Shown: in pieces, positions 1 to 7,964 of the stretch | Layout: each line of letters starts with the position of its first letter | Position numbering within the stretch: the first letter of the stretch is position 1 | Notes under the pieces: generated by a model | What the model was told of the DNA's origin: nothing | Seen by the model: the letters and a program-made list of their open reading frames with translations, nothing else | The model's database searches: none | Source of the DNA: Lewinellaceae bacterium | GTDB taxonomy: Bacteria > Bacteroidota > Bacteroidia > Chitinophagales > Saprospiraceae | Assembly (NCBI GenBank): GCA_020636325.1 | Contig: JACJYC010000009.1 | Span: 185,388 to 249,387 of the forward strand | Direction: 5' to 3' | DNA length: 64,000 nucleotides | Translations under genes and position numbers: made by a program

Positions 1-2
1 TC

Positions 3-1970
3 AACCTCTCCGACCGGCCGCAATCGCTCAGGTTCGAATTCACAGGGTATACGGATCTGCGGCCCGTCTGGCTGGGGGAACGAACCGGGATGATCGACGG
101 TCCGGATTACGCGGAATGGGATGAGACCAACCGCGCCTGGCTGGCCAGAGACAGCCTCAACGACTGGTACGTGATGTTCGGTTCTGCCCTTGCGGGAAAA
201 AACAAACCGAGCCCCGGGGTGGATTGCAGTTACCATCCTGCCGGAAAAGGAACCGCGGCCACCATTGGGTACGACCTGGAGCTCCCGCCCAACGGCGTGG
301 TGCTGGTTCCGTTCACCATTGCGGGTTCGTATGAATCCGAAGAAAAGGTCAGGGCCGTATTTTCCGGCGTCCGGCAGGGCGCTTCCGGTTTGCTGGCCGC
401 GAAAAAAGCCCGGTACGCCGCCCTGGCTGCCCGGACCCGGCTGATCATACCGGATAAGCAATTGCAGCAGACCTTTGAATGGCTTAAATACAATGACGAT
501 TGGCTGGTGCGGGATGTGCCGGAGATCGGGCGCGGCCTGTCAGCCGGTCTGCCGGATTACCCCTGGTGGTTCGGGGCCGATAATGAATATGCGCTCAAAG
601 GGCTCATCGCCACCGGGCGGCGCGACCTGGTATACAGCACCATCGACCTGCTGGTAAACATTTCGGAAAAGGCCAACGGCAACGGGCGGATCATCCACGA
701 GGTATCCACCAACGGGGCCGTTTTCAACCCCGGGAACATCAATGAAACCCCGCAGTTCGCTTCCCTGATCCGGACCGTTTATCAATGGACCGGCGATCGC
801 GCGTTCCTGGAAAAATACTACCCCGTCGTCAAAAAAGGGCTCGACTGGCTGATGCGCGAAAATGACCGAGACCTCAATCTGCTACCGGATGGGTTCGGCA
901 TGATGGAGATCCACGGCATGAACAGCGAGATGGTCGATGTGGCCGCCTATACCCAAAAAGCCTTTGCGGATGCCGCCGCCATGGCGCGCGCGATGAATGA
1001 GGATTCCCTGGCTGCGGTGTATGACGGCCTTGCCGGACAGCTGGCGGAAAAGATCAACACCGAATTCTGGGCGCCGGATTATGGTTCGTACGCCGACTTT
1101 GTGGGCAACAACTGGCAGGCGCTCACCCTGCTCCAGGACGCTCTGGTACGCGCGGATACCCTGCACAAACCCTGGGCTTCCGAAGAGCTGACCGCTACCC
1201 GCGACAAACTGCTGCAATCCACCGCTTATTATAAGAAGCAAGGGTTTGTGCTGTACCACAACTGGGTAGTGAACACCCCGATGGAAACCGGCGTTGCGGA
1301 CCCGGATAAAGCGCTTAAAGCCCTGGAAACGGGCGCCAGGTTCGTCAATCCGTTTGGCATGTTCGTCACCGGCATCGACCGCGATGAATCTGCCGGAAAG
1401 GATGAAGGTTCATTTGCGGCCGGTAAGAAGATATTCTCCTATACCGGCGCGGTAATGACCCTGCCGACCGGCGTGCAGGCGGTAGCCGAGAACAATTACG
1501 GCCGCCCCGATCAGGCCCTGGATTACCTCAAGCGCATGACCCGAAGTTTCGGGTACGCCCTGCCCGGTTCCATTTATGAGGTATCCCCCGATTTCGGCAT
1601 GATGACCCAGGCGTGGACGATCTATAGTTTTGCCGTTCCGATCGTGCAGCAATTCTTCGGGATCCAACCGGAAGCTGCCGGGAAAAGCATCCGCATCCGG
1701 CCCCAAATGCCGGCAGAATGGGCGGATGCCAGCCTGGAAAAAGTGTTGATCGGCAACAACGAGTTGGACATGCATTACAAAAAATCCGGTAAAAAGCTGG
1801 AAATTGCCCTCCGCCAAACCCAGGCCGATTGGCGGATCAGATTTTATTTGCCTTCCGGTGAATACGGCAAATGGAAAGTGAACGGAGCGGTCATCGATCC
1901 GGATACAGAGGGCCCGTTCCAGTTCGTGGAACTGATGGGAGAGGAAATCCTGATTGAACTGATGAATTAA
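3..1970 (+). CDS. Six-hairpin glycosidase (amylo-alpha-1,6-glucosidase / MGH1-like), 5' truncated by window edge
   Basis: The reading frame is open to the left edge of the window, so the N-terminus is missing; the first internal ATG is at 90. The visible part (about 655 residues) is rich in helices and carries a WWFGADNEYALKG motif, two further acidic stretches (MMEIHGMNSEMVDV and SAGKDEGSFAAGKK) and a C-terminal beta-sandwich-like tail. This resembles the (alpha/alpha)6-barrel glycosidases related to glycogen debranching enzymes. The substrate cannot be told from sequence; a role in hydrolysis of plant or storage oligosaccharides is an inference that fits the GH3 and TonB-dependent receptor genes nearby. 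No signal peptide can be judged because the start is outside the window. Confidence 0.7.
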   Translation, partial: NLSDRPQSLRFEFTGYTDLRPVWLGERTGMIDGPDYAEWDETNRAWLARDSLNDWYVMFGSALAGKNKPSPGVDCSYHPAGKGTAATIGYDLELPPNGVVLVPFTIAGSYESEEKVRAVFSGVRQGASGLLAAKKARYAALAARTRLIIPDKQLQQTFEWLKYNDDWLVRDVPEIGRGLSAGLPDYPWWFGADNEYALKGLIATGRRDLVYSTIDLLVNISEKANGNGRIIHEVSTNGAVFNPGNINETPQFASLIRTVYQWTGDRAFLEKYYPVVKKGLDWLMRENDRDLNLLPDGFGMMEIHGMNSEMVDVAAYTQKAFADAAAMARAMNEDSLAAVYDGLAGQLAEKINTEFWAPDYGSYADFVGNNWQALTLLQDALVRADTLHKPWASEELTATRDKLLQSTAYYKKQGFVLYHNWVVNTPMETGVADPDKALKALETGARFVNPFGMFVTGIDRDESAGKDEGSFAAGKKIFSYTGAVMTLPTGVQAVAENNYGRPDQALDYLKRMTRSFGYALPGSIYEVSPDFGMMTQAWTIYSFAVPIVQQFFGIQPEAAGKSIRIRPQMPAEWADASLEKVLIGNNELDMHYKKSGKKLEIALRQTQADWRIRFYLPSGEYGKWKVNGAVIDPDTEGPFQFVELMGEEILIELMN

Positions 1971-2259
1971 ATCGATCAGGCTGAATATCGCGATTGAAAT
2001 GATCGCCTGACGGACGGTAGAAATCGGATCATCTGGAGCAATCGGAAAATTGAACCGATTAAGCCGAATGATACGATTGGGCTGACCAACCGACGGACGC
2101 CCAAAATCCCCACCTTCGCTGACGCCGTCTGCCGTAGGCGACTTTGTCGTCCGGAGGCTGAAGCTACGGCCACCGGGCGACGAAGCTTCAGCGAAGTTGC
2201 CGGGCGGTGAAATCAATCGAATCAATCGACCAATCGAATCAATCAAAAAAAATATATCC
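1971..2259. repeat. Intergenic repeats: GC-rich dispersed element and AATCAATCG-type tandem repeat
   Basis: No gene is seen here. Positions about 2090-2205 hold a GC-rich imperfect inverted repeat with the words GCCGTAGGCGACTTTGTCG and GAAGCTACGGCCACCGGGC, a motif family recurring at 11072-11160, 35838-36004, 38689-38720, 57440-57565 and 62140-62232. Positions 2211-2245 are a short tandem repeat of AATCAATCG units that runs to within 15 bases of the next start codon. Confidence 0.7.
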
Positions 2260-3294
2260 ATGAAAACCGTTTTGGTGACCGGCGGTACAGGTTACATCGG
2301 CTCCTGGGTGGTCAAATACCTGTTGGAGGAAGGGCATGTTGTGCGGGTGGCAGTGCGCGACAAAACGGCTGCTGCAAAGATCCGACACCTGGAAATCATA
2401 GCCCAATCGGCGCCGGGTACGCTGGAGTTCTGGGAGGCGGACCTGCTCAAGCCGGGATCTTTTCAGGATGCGATGCAGGGGTGCGAAGAAGTATACCATA
2501 TGGCATCGCCGTTTTTATTCAGCCGGTTCAAGGACCCGTTCCGGGAGTTGATCAACCCGGCGGTGGAAGGCACCCGGAACGTGCTGGAATCCGTCAACCG
2601 GACGGTGTCCGTCAAGCGGGTGATCCTGACCTCCAGCGTGGTGGCCATATACGGCGACAGTGCGGATATGACCCGGCAGGGTTTGACCGAATTCACGGAA
2701 GCGGACTGGAACATCAGCAGCCATCCGCGGCATCAGGCCTATTCCTACTCGAAATTGTTGGCTGAGAAGGAAGCCTTGCGCCTGTTTGAAGGGCAGAATT
2801 GGTGGAAATTGTCGGTTATCAATCCCGGTTTTGTGATGGGGCCCATGCTGGGGAAGCACTCCGATTCGGAAAGCCTGGAGTTTATGAAGAATATGCTGAC
2901 GGGCAAGAACAAAACCGGTGTCCCGCATATTGTTTATGGCTATGCGGATGTTCGGGACGTGGCCAGGGCCCATTTGCTGGCAGCCGAAAAGGGATCTGAC
3001 GGCCGGCATATTGTGGTGAACGAATGCAAATCGCTGATGGAAGTTGCGGAAATGCTGCGCAGGTTGTCCGGCAACAAGTACCCGCTTCCCAAAATGCGCC
3101 TCCCCAAATGGCTGATGTACCTGGTCGGATGGACCGCCGGGTTGAGCTGGAAATTCATCTATAACAATGTGGGGTACCCGCTTAAATTCAATAACCGAAA
3201 GAGTGTGGAGCAACTCGGCCTTCAATATACGGACCTGGAAACGACCTTTGCGGATATGGTGACTCAGATGGAGGAGTTGTCAGTTGTCAGTTGA
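2260..3294 (+). CDS. NAD(P)-dependent epimerase/reductase, extended SDR family
   Basis: The 344-residue product is an extended short-chain dehydrogenase/reductase. The nucleotide-binding motif GGTGYIG is at residues 8-14, and a catalytic YxxxK (YSYSK) follows a serine-containing strand (LTSSVVAIYG). The overall pattern is closest to dihydroflavonol-4-reductase-like enzymes that reduce a carbonyl on a small metabolite; the substrate is not predictable. The ATG at 2260 (MKTVLVTGGTGYIG) is chosen over the in-frame start at 2197, because the extra residues would be encoded by the AATCAATCG repeat. The last codons (ELSVVS) are read from a CAGTTGT tandem repeat that follows the gene. Confidence 0.85.
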   Translation: MKTVLVTGGTGYIGSWVVKYLLEEGHVVRVAVRDKTAAAKIRHLEIIAQSAPGTLEFWEADLLKPGSFQDAMQGCEEVYHMASPFLFSRFKDPFRELINPAVEGTRNVLESVNRTVSVKRVILTSSVVAIYGDSADMTRQGLTEFTEADWNISSHPRHQAYSYSKLLAEKEALRLFEGQNWWKLSVINPGFVMGPMLGKHSDSESLEFMKNMLTGKNKTGVPHIVYGYADVRDVARAHLLAAEKGSDGRHIVVNECKSLMEVAEMLRRLSGNKYPLPKMRLPKWLMYLVGWTAGLSWKFIYNNVGYPLKFNNRKSVEQLGLQYTDLETTFADMVTQMEELSVVS

Positions 3295-3782
3295 CAGTGG
3301 TCAGTTGGGTAACCGGGGCTGAATCTCGGAAAAATTGCGGATGTGCGGGCTGCGAGGGCTGCAATGCGGGTGAGATTTCCTTGCTTGAAAATGATATACC
3401 GTCCCTAACGGGCCGGAGAATTTCGTCGTTACCGGGGTGCTACAAGGATGGCGGTCCTAGTGGACCGCACATGTGCGGGAGCGTGAAAATTGGATGGGAT
3501 CAACTTATAGATATCAGGATGATCAACAAAGGCGGAATGCCGGATAAATAACGGCCGCGCGGTCCGCTGGGACCGCAAAATTTGTAGCATCCGGATGAAT
3601 GGTTGGTTCCGGCCTGTAGGGCCGGTATATGGATTTCGACCGAATGGCAAACACGTTTTGAACATGGATTGTTTTTTTTGGGCATATCCGCTAAACACAC
3701 CAGTAAGGCTAAATGGATCATCTTTAGAGATGTTCATCTATTGTCCCGAACGGCAGTTGATTCCAAACGCAGTATTGTTAAA
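3295..3782. repeat. Gene-free stretch with three perfect GC hairpins
   Basis: No convincing gene is present. After a CAGTTGT-type repeat (3283-3309) there are three perfect hairpins: GCGGTCC-TAGT-GGACCGC (3451-3468), overlapped by the palindrome CCGCACATGTGCGG (3465-3478); GCGGTCC-GCTG-GGACCGC (3559-3576); and CCGGCC-TGTAG-GGCCGG (3609-3625). They belong to a dispersed hairpin family also seen at 4276-4288, 61822-61838 and 61877-61891. Confidence 0.75.
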
Positions 3783-3899
3783 ATGAAAACCTTCGGAAAT
3801 TCAATTTATTTCCTGATCTGCCTATCCGGTATAAATTTTGGTTGTAATGAGCAAAAACTGGATGGAAACTGGGAGGTTTTTTCATCTGAAATAGAATGA
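3783..3899 (+). pseudogene. Truncated lipoprotein gene, N-terminal fragment only
   Basis: A 38-codon frame starts with a clear lipoprotein signal (MKTFGNSIYFLICLSG then INFGC) followed by EQKLDGNWEVFSSEIE and a stop. The DGNWEV phrase is typical of the first strand of lipocalin-like lipoproteins of Bacteroidota, whose mature parts are usually over 100 residues. Nothing that continues the fold follows, so I read this as the 5' remnant of a deleted gene. It could be a genuine tiny lipoprotein, but that seems less likely. Confidence 0.5.
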
Positions 3900-3904
3900 T
3901 TTCC

Positions 3905-4264
3905 CTACAACTCCTCCAACACCCGTCGCGTCAGATCGCTTTCCGCATCCCCGGTATTCAGTACGCCGGCGGGCTCGAACAGCAGGACGCACACCTCTTC
4001 CTCCGCCACCGGGCGGTGCTCCACGCCGCGCGGGACGATCAGGAATTCGTTTTCGGCCAATTCTACCTTGCGGTCCCGGAACTCCATTGTGAAACGGCCT
4101 TTGACGACCAGGAACATTTCATCCTCGTGGTTGTGCTTGTGCCACACGAATTCGCCCTGGAACTTGACCAGCTTGACTTCCTGGCCGTTCAGTTTGCCTA
4201 CGACCCTGGGATTCCAGTGGTCGTTGAAAAGGCTGAGTTTTTGCGAGAGGTTGACTTTTTTCAT
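3905..4264 (-). CDS. Small cupin-domain protein
   Basis: The 119-residue protein is a single-domain cupin. Cupin motif 1 is visible as HKHNHEDEMFLVVKG and motif 2 as PRGVEHRP, giving the usual three-histidine, one-glutamate metal site. Such stand-alone cupins include mannose-6-phosphate isomerase-like and sugar-binding proteins, but nothing here fixes the reaction. It has no signal peptide, so it is cytosolic. The stop codon is only six bases from the stop of the lipoprotein fragment on the other strand. Confidence 0.85.
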   Translation of the reverse strand: MKKVNLSQKLSLFNDHWNPRVVGKLNGQEVKLVKFQGEFVWHKHNHEDEMFLVVKGRFTMEFRDRKVELAENEFLIVPRGVEHRPVAEEEVCVLLFEPAGVLNTGDAESDLTRRVLEEL

Positions 4265-4275
4265 ACAGATATTGC

Positions 4276-4288
4276 GGTCCTACGGACC
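4276..4288. repeat. Member of dispersed ATATT-hairpin family
   Basis: GGTCC-TAC-GGACC is preceded by ATATTGC, directly upstream of the cupin start codon. The same layout (ATATT plus a short stem-loop) occurs at 61815-61838 and 61872-61891. Confidence 0.55.
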
Positions 4289-4351
4289 TGGTTTAGATCG
4301 AAAAGCTTAAAATTAAGCTATTCCTGTACAAAATGCAATATGGAATATTCC

Positions 4352-5473
4352 TCATTCTTTGCCCGATTTGTACCGGTTTCGGATGTAAAAACTCAGCTCA
4401 TGGGAATTGGCCAGAATGATATCCGGCAGACCGTCGCCGTTGATGTCCCCGGCAACGATGTCATAGGTCTTATAGCCCTCGCGACCGACGGATTGCCGCT
4501 CAAAATGACCGTCTCCTGTGTTCAAATATAAAGTTAGGGGATCGCCGTTATTGCCGCAAATGATATCGGGGGAACCATCCCGATTGAAATCCTCCACGGC
4601 GACAGCGAAGGCCATTTCTCCTTTTTTGCCAAATGCGACAGTCCGGGAAAAATCAAGCCTGTCATCTCCGAAATAAACGAGGTTTTCGGCGTTGAGGTTG
4701 CCCATCGCAATGTCCGGAAAACCGTCTTTGTCAAAATCAGCAACGGCAACCGATCTTGAATCAACGGCGCCGCCGAAGAAAACCGGGGATTCGAACCCGC
4801 CTTTTCGGTTGTTAATGAGGATCTGATTGGGTTGGTCATCCCTGTTGGCGAGGATGACATCCGGAAATTGATCCCTGTTTAGGTCGGCTACTTCAATATC
4901 AATAGTGGAGGTGGATTCGCCGAGTGGTTCCGACCGGGGAAAATTTCCTTTTCCATCATTGTAACAGACCAGATTGGCGCTACCTCTGTTGGCGACCAGG
5001 ATATCCATGTCGCCATCCAGGTCGATATCGGTTATCTTCAGATTTCGGGTTGGGCTGATAGCGCCAAAATAGCCGTGAAAGCTGAATTTGCCTTTTCCGT
5101 CGTTCAGGTAAATTTTTGAAGGCGCCATATCGTTCCCTTCAGCAATATCCAGGTCGCCGTCGCCATCCAGGTCTGCCAGTTCACAAGCATAACTGGTAGA
5201 TCGCTCATCGCCAAAAGGATAGGCTATCCGGAAAATACCCCGCAGGTTGAGGAAAACCATATTTTCTTCCGGCCAATGCCTACCGTTGGCTGTGATAATG
5301 TCTAGGTCTCCATCCCCGTCGATATCGCCGAGGCTGACGGAGGCTGTGCGGTGTATCTGTGTTCCAAGCGTGAGACGGTATTCTTCCAGGCCCTGTGGCG
5401 CTTCGAACAGGACTTGCTGGGCAGACACACTCATAGGGATCAGCATCAGAAGAATCAATTGTCGGGGGATCAT
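4352..5473 (-). CDS. Secreted FG-GAP/VCBS repeat protein
   Basis: The 373-residue product starts with a signal peptide (MIPRQLILLMLIPMSVSAQQ) and consists of about seven tandem FG-GAP/VCBS-type units, each with a Ca-binding loop such as DIDGDGDLDI, DLDGDGDLDI, DIDLDGDMDI and DINGDGLPDI. This predicts an extracellular seven-bladed beta-propeller. The start at 5473 is chosen because it gives a clean signal peptide; the frame extends upstream to 5569 without a better start. No sorting domain is seen at the C-terminus. The ligand is unknown; such proteins usually act in adhesion or as surface carbohydrate- or protein-binding modules. Confidence 0.85.
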   Translation of the reverse strand: MIPRQLILLMLIPMSVSAQQVLFEAPQGLEEYRLTLGTQIHRTASVSLGDIDGDGDLDIITANGRHWPEENMVFLNLRGIFRIAYPFGDERSTSYACELADLDGDGDLDIAEGNDMAPSKIYLNDGKGKFSFHGYFGAISPTRNLKITDIDLDGDMDILVANRGSANLVCYNDGKGNFPRSEPLGESTSTIDIEVADLNRDQFPDVILANRDDQPNQILINNRKGGFESPVFFGGAVDSRSVAVADFDKDGFPDIAMGNLNAENLVYFGDDRLDFSRTVAFGKKGEMAFAVAVEDFNRDGSPDIICGNNGDPLTLYLNTGDGHFERQSVGREGYKTYDIVAGDINGDGLPDIILANSHELSFYIRNRYKSGKE

Positions 5474-5596
5474 CGGATTGATTTTAAAGTTGAAAAGTAC
5501 GGAAAAACTGTAAAACCGGGACTGATTTCCTGAAAATCCCTTCGCCGCCTCAGCGATTTTACGTAACATCGCCTACCACAAAACATCACCAGCTTT

Positions 5597-7756
5597 ATGA
5601 AAAAATCCGTTCTACTGGCCTGCTTTTTCCTGGCCGCCCGTTTTCTTTTTGCACAAACCTATCCGTTCCGGAACACCGCCCTCGCCGACGATGAGCGTCT
5701 GGATAACCTGATCTCCCTGATGACCCTGCAGGAAAAGATCGACCACCTGTCGCCGCGACTGCCAGGGGTTCCGCGCCTCGGTTTGAAAGGCATCCGGATC
5801 GTGGAAGGCCTCCACGGATTGGCGCACAGCGGACCGGCCAACTGGGCCGTCAAGGGTAAAGGCGAGGCGCCGACCACCACTTTCCCGCAAGCCATCGGCC
5901 TGGCCCAGATGTGGGACCCCGACCTGCAGCGGCAAATTGCCTCCTGGGAAGCGGAAGAAGCCCGGTTCCTGACCCAGAACGAGCGCTACAATAGCTCCGG
6001 CCTGATCGTCCTGGCGCCCAACGCCGACCTGGGGCGCGACATCCGCTGGGGGCGCACCGAGGAATGCTACGGCGAGGACGCTTTCCTGGCCTCCGTCCTG
6101 ACCGTCGCTTATGTGAAAGGTCTTCAGGGCGACGACCCGAAGTACTGGAAAACAGCTTCCCTGATGAAGCATTTTCTGGCCAACAGCAACGAGAACAACC
6201 GCTTCGTCAATTCTTCCGATTTTGACGAACGCCTGTTCCGCGAATACTACAGCTACGCTTTCTTCAAAGGCGTGACCGAAGGCGGGTCCCGCGCTTATAT
6301 GGCAGCCTACAACAAATACAACGGCATCCCCTGCACGGTCCACCCCATGTTGAAAGATGTCACGGTGAAGGATTGGGGCCAAAACGGCATCATCTGCACC
6401 GACGGCGGGGCCTTCCAACGGCTTGTCAACGACCATAAATACTACCCCGATCTCACCGAAGCCGCCGCAGCCTGCATCCATTCCGGGATCACCATGTTCC
6501 TGGATTTTTATAAACCCCACGTACAGGCCGCCCTGGATAAAGGCTTGCTCAAGGAGGCGGATATCGAACAGGCTATCCGGGGCAACCTCCGGGTCATGCT
6601 CAAACTCGGCCTTGCCGACGATAACCCCGCCAACCCTTACGCCAATATCGGCGTAGCGGATACCATCCGTCCCTGGACGAAACCCGAAGCTGCCGCACTG
6701 GCCAGAAAAGCCACCCGCGAGTCGGTCGTCCTGATGAAAAATGACGGCCGTTTGCTGCCCATTCAGAAAGGGAAGGTCAAATCAGTTGCCGTTATCGGGC
6801 CGGGCGCCGACTTTGTGGTGTCCGACTGGTATTCCGGGACGCCGCCTTACCGGGTCTCCATCCTGGATGGGATCCGGAATGCTGCCGGAGACGACGTAAT
6901 CATCCGGTTTGCCGCAAGCAATAAGGCCGACTCAGCGGTAGTAGCGGCCCGGGAAAGCGATATCGCCATTGTCTGCGTCGGCAATCACCCCCTGAGTTAC
7001 GGCCTGAGCTGGGGCAAAAACTACGTGCCCAGCGACGGCCGGGAAGAAGTGGACCGTCAGGCCGTTTCTCTGGAGCAGGAAGACCTGGTGCGGCTGGTCA
7101 GGGCCGCCAATCCCAATACCGTCATGATCGTGGTATCCAGCTTCCCGTACGCCATTCCCTGGTCGAAGGAACACGTACCGGCCATCCTGCACGTCACCCA
7201 GTCCAGCCAGGAACTGGGCAACGGGGTGGCCGATATCTTGTTCGGGGCCGCCAATCCTGCCGGCCGCCTGGTCCAGACCTGGCCCGAGTCCATTGATCAG
7301 CTGTTGCCCATTCTGGACTACGATATCCGGCACGGCCGTACCTATATGTATGACAAACACAAGCCCCTGTTTGCCTTCGGCCATGGATTGAGCTATACCG
7401 ATTTCAAGTATTCAGACCTGCAATTGGGCAAAGGCGTCATCCGTGAAGGCGAAACCCTGACGGTCAGCCTGACCGTCGCCAATACAGGCGCCATGGACGG
7501 CGATGAGGTCGTTCAGATCTATGCCGCTTACATGGATTCGGCCGTGGATCGCCCGGTGAAAGCCCTCAAGGGGTTCAAACGGGTCAGCATTCCGGCGGGG
7601 AAAGCCGTAACGGTTGCCATTCCTGTCAAAGCCGCAGACCTGGCCTATTGGAACGTCAATAAGCACGCCTTTGTACTGGAAAAGGGGACGATCCAGCTGA
7701 TGGCCGGGGCCGCTTCCGACGATATCCGGCTCGCCGGGATGATCCGCGCTGAATAA
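5597..7756 (+). CDS. Glycoside hydrolase family 3 (beta-glucosidase/beta-xylosidase type)
   Basis: The 719-residue protein has a signal peptide (MKKSVLLACFFLAARFLFAQ), a GH3 N-terminal barrel, a GH3 C-terminal sandwich (from about residue 370) and a fibronectin III-like domain at the end. The expected nucleophile is Asp269 in ICTDGGAF; the TDGGA context is closer to the SDCGA of GH3 xylosidases than to the SDW of classic beta-glucosidases. It is probably periplasmic or cell-surface and removes terminal sugars from oligosaccharides. It is convergent with the TonB-dependent receptor gene, with a shared terminator between them. Substrate choice between glucoside and xyloside is inference. Confidence 0.9.
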   Translation: MKKSVLLACFFLAARFLFAQTYPFRNTALADDERLDNLISLMTLQEKIDHLSPRLPGVPRLGLKGIRIVEGLHGLAHSGPANWAVKGKGEAPTTTFPQAIGLAQMWDPDLQRQIASWEAEEARFLTQNERYNSSGLIVLAPNADLGRDIRWGRTEECYGEDAFLASVLTVAYVKGLQGDDPKYWKTASLMKHFLANSNENNRFVNSSDFDERLFREYYSYAFFKGVTEGGSRAYMAAYNKYNGIPCTVHPMLKDVTVKDWGQNGIICTDGGAFQRLVNDHKYYPDLTEAAAACIHSGITMFLDFYKPHVQAALDKGLLKEADIEQAIRGNLRVMLKLGLADDNPANPYANIGVADTIRPWTKPEAAALARKATRESVVLMKNDGRLLPIQKGKVKSVAVIGPGADFVVSDWYSGTPPYRVSILDGIRNAAGDDVIIRFAASNKADSAVVAARESDIAIVCVGNHPLSYGLSWGKNYVPSDGREEVDRQAVSLEQEDLVRLVRAANPNTVMIVVSSFPYAIPWSKEHVPAILHVTQSSQELGNGVADILFGAANPAGRLVQTWPESIDQLLPILDYDIRHGRTYMYDKHKPLFAFGHGLSYTDFKYSDLQLGKGVIREGETLTVSLTVANTGAMDGDEVVQIYAAYMDSAVDRPVKALKGFKRVSIPAGKAVTVAIPVKAADLAYWNVNKHAFVLEKGTIQLMAGAASDDIRLAGMIRAE

Positions 7757-7775
7757 GGAAAGGCTTCAATAAAAA

Positions 7776-7802
7776 ATCCCCTGCAAGCCAGTTGCAGGGG
7801 AT
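7776..7802 (-). terminator. Intrinsic terminator of the TonB-dependent receptor gene
   Basis: A perfect 11-bp stem (ATCCCCTGCAA / TTGCAGGGGAT) with a 5-base loop is followed, on the minus strand, by a run of T (complement of the A-run at 7770-7776). It lies downstream of the minus-strand receptor gene and just past the stop of the convergent GH3 gene, and may serve both. Confidence 0.8.
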
Positions 7803-7964
7803 ACCAAAATTGGATTGATAAATCAGCCTTGACGGCTATGAGTCAGTTTCCCGGGTTTTACCCCGGATAAACACATCGTTTAATAAATGGCTCACTTTCA
7901 TTTTTAACCATGCTGACCCAATTTCTTACTTATCCTTTAACCTTTAACCTTGTTACCGACCTCA

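Noticed and set aside
3291..3551. 86-codon plus-strand frame in the hairpin-rich spacer
   Set aside because: It consists largely of tandem repeat and hairpin sequence, and the product has no plausible fold.
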